Part shown: piece by piece, positions 46,082-56,312 of the stretch
Numbering within the stretch: position 1 is the first letter of the stretch
Layout of the letters: each line of letters begins with the position of its first letter
From: Oryza sativa Japonica Group
Lineage: Eukaryota; Streptophyta; Magnoliopsida; Poales; Poaceae
Direction of reading: 5' to 3'
Assembly (NCBI RefSeq): GCF_034140825.1
Contig: NC_089036.1
Location: 23,883,001-23,947,000 of the forward strand
DNA length: 64,000 bases
Position numbers and translations under genes: made by a program
The notes under the pieces: model-generated
Database searches by the model: none
What the model was told of the DNA's origin: nothing
Seen by the model: only the letters and a program-made list of their open reading frames with translations

Positions 46082-46374
46082 ATACTATCTTTCTTAATTG
46101 CACACGGGGAAGAGCCTCCCAGTCACCACGTCTCTTCCTCTCTCTTCTCTAGTCGTCCTGTCGAGGAGCATAGCCGACAGGGGAGGAGGGCCGCGCCCGG
46201 TGGGCGCGCCGGCGCCCGGGGGGGGGGGGGGGGTGGGGGGGCGGAGCGCGGCGGAGAGGAGGGTTCGTGCGACGGGGAGCGGTCGGAGGCCGGCGAGGAA
46301 GAAGGCCCTCTCCCGGAGCGCACGGGAGAATCGCGCCTTGACTAGCCTCTTCGCCTCCATCCCACTGCTGCGCA

Positions 46375-46920
46375 TGTCGGCGGCGGCGGCGGCAGCAGGT
46401 CACGAAGGCAGCGAGGATGGAGTCGGCGGACGGGGAGGACGGGGAGAAGCGCGGCGGCGGCGCTCGGTGGCGAAGATGGGCGGCAGCTGGGGGAGATGGA
46501 GCAGCCATCTTGTGGCTCTGGGCCTCTGGCGTAGACTCACCATGTGCATCAGTTTGGTCATCTTGTTCGTCTTTGTTTGATGGTGATGGATCATCCCCTT
46601 CAATCAAGTATCCCTCCTCATTTGTAGTCTCGTTTATTGAGTAGCCCCTTTCAGCTGGATCAGCAGTGCCAAGATTTGCTAAACCTGACGCTAGGCCTGA
46701 AATAGGAGTATCAGCAGATTCCCCTGTATCCATAGACAGAATCTCATCACCAGTATCAAACAGGCCTTCTCTAACCAAAGAAGAATAGATGTCATGAGGA
46801 TTGGCATCTGCACTTTGCAAGCTTGCAAAAAGTCCTGTCTGTTCAGAGTTATCTTCTTGTGCTGATCTTCCACTCGGTGCTTCACTTGTCCCTGTCAGCG
46901 TAACTTGGTCCTAGAATTTC
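46375..46920 (-). pseudogene. Gene fragment of unknown identity in the MULE
   Basis: The minus strand encodes a non-repetitive acidic stretch of about 120 residues (for example SLVREGLFDTGDEILSMDTG and EEGYLIEGDDPSPSNKDEQD). It does not look like shadow translation, and it ends in GC-rich MULE sequence. The upstream (right) side has intron-like T/A-rich sequence. The protein is not recognised; it is probably a captured exon. Confidence 0.4.
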
Positions 46921-47238
46921 AGATTTATTAACTGAAAATTTGTTGAATTTCAGTCATTAGCTGGATCATTTGCTAAATTTCAGTCATTCATTGAAACTTT
47001 TGCTGAATTTCAGAGTCACCAACTTGGCACAATCTCTGAAACTTTTGCTGAATTTCAGATTCTTTGACTGAAACTTCTGTATCTCTTTTGCTCTTTTTTA
47101 GATTCGTTTACTTTGGCGTCATTTTCTCTGGAACTTTGCCTAGTGTTAGAGTAACTAACTTGATAGCGCCATTTTTTTTTCTGGAACTTTATCTGAAATA
47201 CTAACTTCTTGTTGCATTTACCTGGAACAACCAAACAG

Positions 47239-47336
47239 GTTACATATCTCAGACAGTGAAATTGGAAGCTCTGGGCATTCCAGCATACAGATCATTTTCT
47301 TTGGTTGAGCTCGAAGCGGCGACTAATGACTTCGAA
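47239..47336 (+). pseudogene. Captured exon of an LRR receptor-like kinase
   Basis: The plus strand encodes YISQTVKLEALGIPAYRSFS followed by LVELEAATNDFE. This is the juxtamembrane/kinase-start pattern of the LRR-RLK group of Arabidopsis At3g03770 (family from memory). An acceptor-like AACAG precedes it. No kinase domain follows; GC-rich MULE sequence does. Confidence 0.65.
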
Positions 47337-47936
47337 GTTGATGGGGAGAGGCGGGGAACGCGGCGGAGACACTGAAGTTGATGTGGCCCTCCCGGGCGAG
47401 GAACCCGTGCGCCGCGGCGACAAGGTTGTCGTAGCTGGCGGCGACGGTCTCCTGCACGCGCGCGTGGGGAAGCGGCACTTGCGTGTCTCCGCCGCCGCCC
47501 TCCCCTTCTCCCACGTTGCAGCTGCCACCGCCTCTCCGCCAGCGCGCTCGCCCGCCAACGCCGCCTCGCCCTACCGACGCCCTCCCCTTCTCCCGTGTCT
47601 CCGCCACCGCGTCGCCGCCGCCGCCACATCACCGGCCGGCTGTCGGACCTCCTCGCCTCGGCGACCTCCTCCCCACCACCGGCTGGCCTGCCAGAGAGAA
47701 GAGTGAGTGAGAGAGAGAGAGAGAGAGGAGGAAGGGACAGGCCGGCCTGCTGATGTGGCTTGCTGACGTGGCATTCTGACATATAAGGCCCACACTGACT
47801 CAGTCGCCACGTCGGATCTAGTTTTTACTGGTTTATAAGTTAGGGGGTGTGTTATATCTGGTTTTTCGGTTGGTGGATGATTTTGTAACTGGATGACAAG
47901 TTGAGGGACCTTCGGTGTACTTTTTCCTTTCTATGT

Positions 47937-48393
47937 CGACCCAGCCCAGCGCTCGGTCACGGCCCAGCAACCGCACGCGTCGCGCATGTGCCGGTGCGGA
48001 CGGGGACGGCGCTCCCGCTCCACCGCCGCGCCGCTCGCCGTTTCCCCCGCGCGCGCGTCACCCCTCTGTCCGCCGCGACCGTTTTGCCGCCAAACCAGAG
48101 CAAGCTCGCCGCTTTTGCCTTCCTCTTCTCCGACCCCGGTGCCCGTGGCGCCACTCCTTGGTTCACGCCGAGGCCGAACGACCGTCATCTCGCCACGGCG
48201 CCCCTTGGCATCGTTAAGCCATGTCCTTCCCTCTTCCACTCATACTAACACCGGGTGCTAGAATTCTTCTCTCCTTCCTGCCGTAGCTTGTCGCTCGCTT
48301 GCTCTCTCTGTGCCGCCGCCGCCGCCTTGATTGATAGGAACGGCATCTTGAATCCTTAGCCGCGCTGAATCGATCTCTGTCAGCGGAAACATG
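47937..48393. other. GC-rich intergenic, nothing recognised
   Basis: This sequence continues directly from 44296 if the MULE is removed. A GCC-repeat lies near 48313. No homology to the array or to a known element was seen. Confidence 0.4.
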
Positions 48394-48594
48394 CAAACTT
48401 AGTCACTCAGCTGATGACTAAGTTTAGCTGATGACGAGGGCACGGCTCCTGACGACAGCCCGTAGATGCATGATTCATGATTCAGGAGGAGGTCACCGGT
48501 TCACTACAGTTCCACTCAATTTTGATGTCCAAGACGGAGATGATGTGTGATGATGCACTGCATCTGCATGCGACGGATGATACTGATCATACAC
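48394..48594 (+). pseudogene. PP2C 3'-end stub
   Basis: It encodes the last codons of the PP2C-A type tail ([12 protein letters not shown] then stop at about 48464) and continues in the copy-A 3' UTR (GTCCAAGACGGAGATGATGT, TGATACTGATCATA). Everything upstream is missing. It is fused at about 48594 to the F-box relic. Confidence 0.75.
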
Positions 48595-48803
48595 GAAGCT
48601 CGGGTGGCTCGACCCAGGACGAGCACGAGCATGTCCAACGGGAGAGACGACCAGTCCGGCAGTTGTCCCAGCTGCGCCGCCGTCGTCGCAGCGGCCGCCT
48701 CTGTGATTGGAGATTGGAGAATCTCGAGAGTTCGGGCACGCGTGTGACCTGCATGGCGTGCTGCGTTCTGTGCTGCACTGCTTCTTCGGAAACGTGTTTC
48801 CAC
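48595..48803 (-). pseudogene. F-box gene relic fused to a PP2C stub
   Basis: The minus strand encodes [15 protein letters not shown], as at the start of the F-box of the gene at 4861-6075, preceded by an Ala-rich leader. After VLVLG the reading runs into the PP2C 3' UTR. The F-box end and the whole beta-propeller are absent. Confidence 0.8.
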
Positions 48804-49245
48804 CGGACTCGCATCACATATAGGTCAGCTTCCGCTTGTAATAGTTTGTACCCCACCCGGTTGGTTTTTGTCGGTTGCATAGTAATGTGGAGGATCCGTC
48901 TCTATGCCGTGCCAAAAAACTGATTTACCGGCGGTGCAGATTATAATTGGTTTGAATTTTGATGCCGTACGTGTAGGAATTCATGTTTCCTTTTCCTGAT
49001 TTACTTACATGGGCGCTGCAGATTTAGGCGTGCAGATTTCTTCGTTTCTCTTTCCTATATGCCAATATATATATATACTAGTTCTCAAAGCCTCTCGGAT
49101 GATTTCGAACAGAAATCACGAGACAACACTTAAATCGGGCTGCCACAAACTCTCCTCGTTTATAAAGCATAGCACAGATTGACCGGCCGTCTCCTACGAA
49201 GGATTAATTACCGAAAGATCGATCGGCCAGCCGTCCGTTGAAATC
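48804..49245. promoter_or_regulatory. DUF295-4 upstream region
   Basis: It shares CATATAGGTCAGCTTCCGCTT, GGTTGGTTTTTGT and GTAGGAATTCATGTTTCCTTTTC with the other DUF295 upstream regions, plus CGAACAGAAATCACGAGACAAC with copy 3. It leads to the start at 49246. Confidence 0.6.
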
Positions 49246-50634
49246 ATGGAGGAGGCAGTCGACGCATCTGCCGCTCTGGATCCCAAGCTTGCTCCTCTGC
49301 TGCTGTTCGGCGGCCACGGCGACGCCACGTTCCTCTACAGCGTGCCGAAGAGAGCGCTGCTGGCGCCAACGCCAACGCCAACGAGGGTGGGCGACGGCGG
49401 CGTCGACGACATGATGAGAGGCCACCGCTGGTGGGCCACGGCGCAGGGCTGGTTGCTCATGGCGCACCGCGGCTCGCCGTGCACTTTCCTATGGGACCCT
49501 TTCACCGGCCGCCGTGTCGGGCTGCCCCCCGACCACGACGGCACCGTCCTCGCCGCCGAAGGCAGCCATCTCCGGAGGTGCCTCCTCTCATGCTGCGGTC
49601 CCATGGACCCGACCAGCTGTGTCGTGGTCGTCATCGACCTCGCCGACACGGAGCTCTGGTATTGCCGCCCCGGCGACAACCACTGGGTGAGGCTCCATCA
49701 GCATCCGTACCAGCACAGCAACACTGAGCACCGTGACGTCATCATCAGGTTTTTACGCCAGTTTACGGCGATCGACGGCAAGTTCTACAGCGAACTCCTC
49801 ATCGGCGATGACGGGCTTGTCGGCGTCCTCGAGTTCTCGCCGGAGCTGACGCTCACCAAGATCGCCGTACACGGCGTCGACGACGACAGGAGACCAACGG
49901 TGTACAAGAAACGCACCACTTGCTTCGTGGAATCAAACGGGGAGCTGCACTCCGTTGTCTTCTCTCACCCGATCGGATGTGACCGGATTGTCGCGCGTGT
50001 AGGCGTTTACAGGTTGAGCATTAATCTGACGACAACGCAGGGGCAAAGATCAGCAGCGTGGGTGAAGGTGGATTCGCTAGGTGGCAGAGCGTTCTTCGTT
50101 AAGATAGGCAGTTTTGGAGCGTCACTTGATACGGAGGGAACGGGCTTGAGAGGGAACTGCGTCTACTACTCGGGGTTCAATGGGAAAGTGTTGTGTGTAT
50201 ACGACATGGAACGAGGAACTACGGTTGTAATCGATCCCGGCACAAATCTTCCGTATCACCAGTCGCCTCAAGTATTGATGCCAACATTTTCTGGATATCA
50301 TGGCGGAACAACTCGAAGTGTTGAAAATATCTATCAGGTAGGGCCAACAATTATGGAAAATGCTTATGAGGTAAAAGACACTAAGGTAAGTAAGGTAAGG
50401 AGGGAAGTTCGATTTTTCGAGGGTGGTTGTACCTGCTTGCCGATTCCTATTCAGAATACGAGAGTGACAAAGCGGAAAGACAAGTTAATAAGCCAGAAGA
50501 AGAGTAAGAGGTCTACGGCTGGAAGACCTCCTTATCGAGGCGAAGGGGCAAGCAGCCCTGAAACGAAGAACTCATACCATGGTTGTGGCTTTCCCTTGGA
50601 GCCGCTCAAACGTCTTCTAGGTATGAAGAAGTAG
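49246..50634 (+). CDS. DUF295 domain protein, copy 4
   Basis: Single-exon gene, 462 residues, the longest and best preserved of the four. It has an N-terminal propeller-like region (LLLFGGHGDATFLYSV, HRWWATAQGWLLM, FLWDPFTGRRVGLPPD) and FVESNGELHSVVFSHP in the middle. The DUF295 signature lies at about residues 285-325 (GGRAFFVKIGSFGASLD and LRGNCVYYSGFNGKVLCVYD). The basic tail contains KRKDKLISQKKSKRS and ends RLLGMKK; it could act as a nuclear-localisation signal (inference). There is no F-box in this protein. The start is fixed because no earlier in-frame ATG precedes it in the open frame. It shares its upstream region with a dead F-box relic. Biological role unknown. Confidence 0.87.
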   Translation: MEEAVDASAALDPKLAPLLLFGGHGDATFLYSVPKRALLAPTPTPTRVGDGGVDDMMRGHRWWATAQGWLLMAHRGSPCTFLWDPFTGRRVGLPPDHDGTVLAAEGSHLRRCLLSCCGPMDPTSCVVVVIDLADTELWYCRPGDNHWVRLHQHPYQHSNTEHRDVIIRFLRQFTAIDGKFYSELLIGDDGLVGVLEFSPELTLTKIAVHGVDDDRRPTVYKKRTTCFVESNGELHSVVFSHPIGCDRIVARVGVYRLSINLTTTQGQRSAAWVKVDSLGGRAFFVKIGSFGASLDTEGTGLRGNCVYYSGFNGKVLCVYDMERGTTVVIDPGTNLPYHQSPQVLMPTFSGYHGGTTRSVENIYQVGPTIMENAYEVKDTKVSKVRREVRFFEGGCTCLPIPIQNTRVTKRKDKLISQKKSKRSTAGRPPYRGEGASSPETKNSYHGCGFPLEPLKRLLGMKK

Positions 50635-51266
50635 GAGCGCACTACATGGAGGATCGAACTTGAATTTTTATGCCAACTCAATGAGGGCTTTTTAATTAAC
50701 TCATTCTTTCAGAATTTGCAGTAATGATAGCTCGGCTATATCATGTCTATTAATTTCATTAAGTTTTGTTCTCTACTATGTGATTGGGAGCACTTTTTCT
50801 TTGAAACTTTATGAAACCTTCTCGCGTTGCATTAAGAGAATGATTTGGTAAATTTTCTTTGACAAAATAAGTTATAAAATATTAAAATTAATTTTGAATT
50901 TTTGCTTTTTCCAAATATTTGTGAATTTGGTGTTTATTTATTCAAATTTAGTAAAAAAAATGTGTTAAAATTTCAAAATATTTTGTTCGGAATGGTGCCT
51001 ACCGAATTTTTTTTGCTTTCCGAAAAGAAACCCTGCTTATACCTGGTTTTAGAATTGGGCGACGCGATTGAAACTCTACCTCGTACATAAGGGACGTGGA
51101 GAGAACTTTTTCGAACTGAAAAGCATTTCGTGGCTGAAACCGGCCCATGGCCTCTTTCAGTTCGGCTCGGCAGTCGGCAACAGCAAGAGAGTGAGAGACT
51201 CGTTGTTCTCAAAAAAAAAAAATGTTCTGAAAAAAGTGAGAGACTCGTCAGTGACCGGCACGACAT
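50635..51266 (+). other. DUF295-4 3' flank and RPN7-like upstream region
   Basis: It is colinear with 31517-32130. Near 51137 the GAAACCGGCCCATGGCC and CAACAGCAAGAG runs recall the RPN7 promoter (60830-60955). No gene was seen. Confidence 0.6.
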
Positions 51267-52368
51267 GGACGCCGGCGGCGAGGAGGCGAAGCAGGAGCGC
51301 CACCTGGTTGCTCGTGCCGGCCCGCAAGCTCTTCCTCCTCTCCCATCCCGACGCCGACGACGACCTCGCCGGCCATGGTCGCCCTCCGCTCCGACGTCCT
51401 CCACGCCGTCAAATCCGCCGTCTCTCTCCATCTATCCATCGGCCGGCTCCCCGCCTGCACGCCGCGGTCGAGTCGCTGGCCGCCGGACTACGCGCGCGCG
51501 GATCGACGAGGAGGTCCGCAAGCTCGACGGGAAGTGAGTGGGTTCTTCCTCCCCTCAATTTTGGCATCATGTTACTCTTATTGCGGTATTGCCCAGAAAA
51601 TTAGGTTTGCCCGTTGCTGTTCTTATAGCTGTAGGCTGTAGCACTCTCTATGTGGGGATAAATTTTGTGACAACTCAAGTCTTTGCTACGATACGTTTTC
51701 CTCAACGAACCTTAGGTTAGGTAATTAGGTTACTTTGGGGAACTTGTCGATCACTTGCATTTGACTGGATATATGTAATTTATGAATTATGTTTCAGAAT
51801 GGGGTCGGTATGTATTGTATGAGGTTCCTCTTGAGAGAGTTTGCATACCAAGTGCCTAATTCTGTCTTCAGTATATTGCCAGTGTTCGTGTATCTTGATT
51901 CCAGGCTCACAGATGTGCATCAATGCATGCTTTGGTTCATTGTTACAAGATGTAATTGGGCTTGTAGAAAAGCAATATAGATTCCTAAGGATCACAATTC
52001 ACAACTTCCCAACCAATATAAAAGTAATTTATGCACCCTCCTCACCAAGGAAAAAAACCCAATGTAAACTAATGTGAAGGAAAATCAAGATATATAACTT
52101 CACTAGAGCATAAATAGTATAATTGTGGTTCCAGTCATCAACACATCCCCTTTTAGCTGGTCACATATATCTTCCGTTCTGCTCTCCGCATTTGTTCTGT
52201 ATCTAATGTTTCAGTTACTAGCAAGTTTGACAAGAATCATTGCTTCCTCTGAAAGTAATTTTTTTTCATGTATCAAGGATTGCTGACGCTGAAGAGAATT
52301 TGGGTGGGATTGAAGTGCGTGAGGCCCATCTAGCTGAATCCTTGTACTTCATAAGTGTCAGGCAGAAG
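51267..52368 (+). pseudogene. RPN7 relic, exons 1-2 (copy in block 3)
   Basis: Exon-1 remains run from the ATG at 51267 ([15 protein letters not shown]-like) to AAGTGAGT at 51533-51540. The frame is broken by small indels and by the same inserted CATCGGCCGGCTCCCCGCC stretch found at 32272. Exon 2 is about 52278-52368, with GT intact. TELO2-like sequence replaces exon 3. The shared inserted stretch shows that the two relics descend from one already damaged copy. Confidence 0.82.
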
Positions 52369-52469
52369 GTATAAATCTGTATTTTTCTATACTTTACCCT
52401 GTGGTCTGGTTGACATAGTACATGCTCGAAATTTAGCTACTTCAGGGACAGGGGACCTCCTGTCCTGTT

Positions 52470-54110
52470 GCAGGTCCTTGGAGGGAAGTCTTAGAATCAG
52501 GACACTTCTGAATTGTTCACACTGGTATGAAAGAGGAGGTTCCATCTAGATCATGTCAAGTTAAATACTTAAATCAGGAAAATCTCGTAAATGGGGTCTT
52601 GGAAAAGCTAAAGATTTGCAGTCGGAGTGGTCAAAAAATAGATTTCCTTTGTATGCTTTTGGTTTATGCTGCTGCTTTTATGCTCCCACTCATGCAATGA
52701 TATGATAAAAGATCACATGGTAATATGGTATCGATTTGCTCAGTCGCTACTTTGTTGTCCTAGGTAAATTGTATGCATGCTTGGCGTCTGTATGAAGTGC
52801 ATGACAATGCATCCGGAAGCATCAGCTGTTGCCACAGCTATTCTTGATACAATAAGATCTGGGTACTCCAAGCCTAAACAGACATTTCCTGTGTTAAGGA
52901 ACTTTATTAGTTAGGTACAATTTTGACATTAACTTTTGTTTCAACAGAGCTGTTTCACAACATCCTGAAGCATATGTCAGAAGGTCTATGTGTTGTTTGC
53001 AACTTCTTGCAAATTGATAGCGCTGCACCTGATGTATGTCTCATCAGTTCTTATAGAAAGAAATCAGGACATTCCAACTGGTTTGGAATTGATATGCATA
53101 TGGGCTCTTCATGTTGCAGAAGCTGATCCTGATACATAATGCATATCAGTAAGTATTCTGGTCACTATGGGGGGATATATCTGTTATGGATCACTAGTTT
53201 GTATTTTGTTCGTCAACGTAGAGAGCAATTATGGTATTGGCTGAGCGCACAATATTAATAGGGTCATTTTTCAACCAACAAAGAAATACAGGTGTTCAGC
53301 GTAAACGTTATACAATATCTCATTTTCATCTACTTTGATTTTAGCCTGAAAGAAGAGCAATTTTACTGCGAGATGATTTCACTATCTGAAAATAAAGAGC
53401 AAATAACTCCCACATTATGTTTGGCCCCTTTGTATCGCAGGAATGGAAAAACGGAGGAATAGGAAAAACGTAGGATTCTGACAGGAATGCAGGTGTAAAA
53501 CAGAGGATTGGAAAATACAGGAAAAACACAGGAATAACCGTTTGATTGGACCACAGGAAAAACGCAAGAATCGGATGAGAGAGATAGACTCAAAGAAATT
53601 TTTCCAAGAGGTTGGACCTCTTGCTAACTTTCCTTCAAAATCTCTATAGGATTAGCCATTCCATAGGAATTTTGAAGGATAGTATAGGATTCAATCCTTT
53701 GTTTCAAAGGCTTTCATAGGAATTTTTTCCAAAGGGTTGAAATCTTTCAAATTTTGAACACTTTTCCTACAAATCAAAGGCAAAGGGGCCCTTAGTTTCC
53801 TGTAACGTACTTACTCTATCATTCCTTTTTTACTCATAAAGAGAGCCCATTTCAGTAAGCTCCTTTTTTACTCATAAAGAGAGCCCATTTCAGTAAGCTG
53901 GAAATTCAGTAACCTCTCACAATTCAATCTAACTCCTCCATTGGCTTGTTTGTCTCTTTGCAGGCCAACATGACCAGTTTGCAGCTCTATTCCGAGATCT
54001 TCAGAAATCACGAGCACTGGAATCGGTGGATCACAATTCATACCAAGGCCAGGCCAGCAGCAGCAGCAGCAGGTCTCTGCCTTGTAAGCTTTGATACCAT
54101 CATACATTCG
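52470..54110 (+). pseudogene. TELO2-like C-terminal exons, relic 2
   Basis: Colinear with 33061-34250. A first piece at 52475-52865 contains the MHPEASAVA-like part and is broken by several indels. The next piece, about 52948-53135, encodes QHPEAYVRR- and AEADPD-like parts. The last is about 53962-54085. A 368-bp MITE (53423-53790) interrupts an intron, and a 38-bp tandem duplication (TTTTTTACTCATAAAGAGAG...) lies at about 53826-53901. Confidence 0.6.
53423..53790. mobile_element. MITE, 368 bp, absent from the paralogous block
   Basis: Termini GGCCCCTTTGTATCGCAGGA and (reverse complement) GGCCCCTTTGCCTTTGATTT. The paralogous site at about 33905-33930 reads straight through (CCTTATGCTTTAGTTTCCTG), so this is an insertion after duplication. 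The target duplication appears to be 3 bp (TTT/CTT). Confidence 0.8.
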
Positions 54111-54489
54111 CGAACTTGATGATCAATGTACTGGATTAGAAATATAAATTCGATCAATGTATGATAATTTGATCAACGAATATATAGTTTTGTGATAATT
54201 TGATCAGCTTCCCTCTCACACCCCTCCCTCTCTAATAGTTGGGTCCCACTGATTTTTTTAAAAAAATATTGATTTGATTGTCACGTAGGAACAAAGCCAC
54301 TCCGGCTTCTGCACTATGTGAGGTTGGTGGCGTGGGTGGCGGCGCGGCTGTCAGGAAGCGGCAGCTCGCGTCGGTGGCGCGGAGAGAGAGGCCTATGCGT
54401 CGAGAAGAAGAGACAGAAGCGAGACTGTGGGCCCCACATGTCAGCTGTGGGATGTGCATAACGGACACCACAGCTATAGTTGCAAATGC
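54111..54489. other. Intergenic, nothing firm
   Basis: Spacer between the TELO2-like relic and the PP2C-C promoter. A GGGTCCCAC-type stretch and GC-rich segment at 54290-54420 have no counterpart before PP2C-B. No gene is supported. Confidence 0.35.
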
Positions 54490-54760
54490 AATGTGGGTCA
54501 TGCAGGGCGAGAGGAGGAGGGCGCGTGCTCCGTGGGGACCACCAGACACGGGCGGTGCACTCCTCGAGCGTTGGATCAGCCGCGAGAGACGATCCGACAG
54601 CCGAGATGCGTCCGGTTCAGGTATTTAAGCGCGATGCTTTCTTCTCCTTGCGCTTCGCTGCACAACCACTTTTCCGCATCTCTCTCCTCTCTCTCTCTCT
54701 CTCTCTGTCTCTCTCGCAACGTACTCATCTCAAGAGCAGTAGCGGCGAAAGGTGCGAGGT
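54490..54760 (+). promoter_or_regulatory. PP2C-C promoter and 5' leader
   Basis: It contains GCAGGGCGAGAGGAGGAGGG, GCGTTGGATCAGCCGCGAG, a TATTTAAG box at 54622-54629, a CT microsatellite leader and AGCAGTAGCGGCGAAAGGTG. This is a single copy of the unit duplicated before PP2C-B. Confidence 0.7.
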
Positions 54761-56300
54761 GAGTTGTGAGATTCTCCTCCTCCTCCATCCCTAAACCCTA
54801 CGTCCTCCCAAAGCGCCGTGAGATTCTTCTCCCTTTCCTTCGATCTCGCTCTTCTGGTGGTGTTCTCCCTCTCCTCCTGGTGGTGTGGTTTCTGCGTGCT
54901 TGGGTGTTTGGGGGCGTCGCGGTTTTTTCTGGTTCGATCATGTCTTTCGCTGTTGTGGCATTTGATCGAGCAGCAACCGCGTCTTGACCTCTCTTTGAAT
55001 CTTGAGGCGTTTCGTCATCCGAAACTTGGGGCAAGGATCACAGCTGTTTGATCTTTTTTTCCCTCTCTTGTAGGCTTCCCGTACCGTGCTTTTGTTGCTT
55101 CGATGGTTTTGAAGTTTGAGGTGGAGTGTGGTTTTCTGAGTTGGAGGAGGAGGCTGATGAGCACCGAAGCTTCATGGTGTATTGATCTTGCTGTGTGTGT
55201 CTCAAAGTCTCTACCAGTGCGTGCGCAAAAAATTAGACCACGTCAATTCGTTTCTCTTGTCTGCTTGTATTTTCCAGTTTGTTCAGTTAATTTTGGTGTG
55301 TTGCGGGAGTTCAGTTTCTGAAAATTTATTAACCAGATGCCGCCTTCGGCCTTCTTGTTCTTTTCGCTGTTCCTGATGCAGGATGCTTCTTCTCTATGTG
55401 TCTCTCTGACGTGTTCTCTTGGTTTAGTTTCTGTTTGGAAAGAACTCCATGTTCTCTCTGACGTGTTATCTTGGTTTAGTTTCTGTTTGGAAAGAACTCC
55501 ATGTTCTGTTCATACAATGATTTCTGCATGTGTAGCTTGGTTAAACTGCTTGTTTTTTTTTCCCTTTTTGATGAGAAATCTTCTGATTCTTTGCATATCA
55601 AAGAAGCTTTCATCTCTTGAATCTTAGATTTGGGATCCTTCTAAGCCCAACGGTTTTGGTTCTGCAAGATTGTACAATTTCTTCATGTTTGTTACCTATA
55701 TTTTACTTCTCAGTGACGCTGTCATGTTGTATTCTTCTTGCTGAATTCTACTATAAGTGCACGCTGCTGTCTCTGTTTTTCTTCTTCTGTTCACTTCATA
55801 CTCTGTTTCGAATTATTGAAGTTTTAATACACCGAAGAGGTGGCCATACCGGGAGGAAATTGATTGTCCTTGTACAATACGCCTTTTCTGTTTGTTTCCT
55901 CTTCATTTCACTTTGGAATTTGGTGTTATGATTTGTGTCAGTAAAGCTTATATGGCGTTCTTACAAAACCTTGTATGCATTTTGTTCACAGTAATATTTT
56001 ATTTTAATTATTCTTTGCTTGATTCTTGTATAAGATATAAGATTAATGTGCAAAATACTGCAGCATTGCAACTGAAGATTGATACTCTCATGTTATATGT
56101 CTCAAAAATGCATTTAGGGGCCCTGATAAATAGTGTCATATCATGTTATGTCTAGTTGACTCCTTTTCGTGTTTTTACCAAAGCTCTTATGTATTTAATT
56201 GATCTGTAGTGTTTTGTAATTGTATTCACTTTACTCTTTCTCCATATTTGTCAATAAAGTTATTGTATATTTGTATTCATGTTATTAATTTTCAGCAAAA
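54761..56300 (+). other. PP2C-C 5' leader intron
   Basis: Non-coding leader of about 1.5 kb, against 2.4 kb in copy B, with one copy of the unit repeated there. It has a local duplication of TCTGACGTGTTCTCTTGG through AGAACTCCATGTTC (55406-55455 and 55457-55505). It ends TTTTCAG. Confidence 0.6.
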
Positions 56301-56312
56301 CAAAGGTCTGCT

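Larger units (their letters stand above)
44516..46118. mobile_element. Mutator-like element nested in the outer MULE, 1,603 bp
   Basis: Left end: GAGGTTTTTTCC then ATTAAGAAAGATGGTGCC and TGTGCCACTAAAA. Right end (reverse complement, with the MITE at 45875-46081 removed): GAGGCTCTTCCCC then ATTAAGAAAGATAGTAT and TGTGCCACTAAAA. A 9-bp duplication with one mismatch flanks it: CCAGTCAAC (44507-44515) and CCAGTCACC (46119-46127). The interior is GC-rich with a GACGAC-type microsatellite (44740-45010). Confidence 0.8.
44297..47927. mobile_element. Mutator-like element (outer, Pack-MULE type), 3,631 bp
   Basis: Long terminal inverted repeats: left GGAAAAAGTACATTGAAGGT, right (reverse complement) GGAAAAAGTACACCGAAGGT, with similarity extending beyond 60 bp. 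A perfect 9-bp duplication TTTCTATGT lies at 44288-44296 and 47928-47936. No transposase was seen. It contains a second MULE, a MITE and gene-like fragments (47239-47336, 46375-46920, possibly 45186-45700), fitting a Pack-MULE that carries host gene pieces. Confidence 0.9.
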
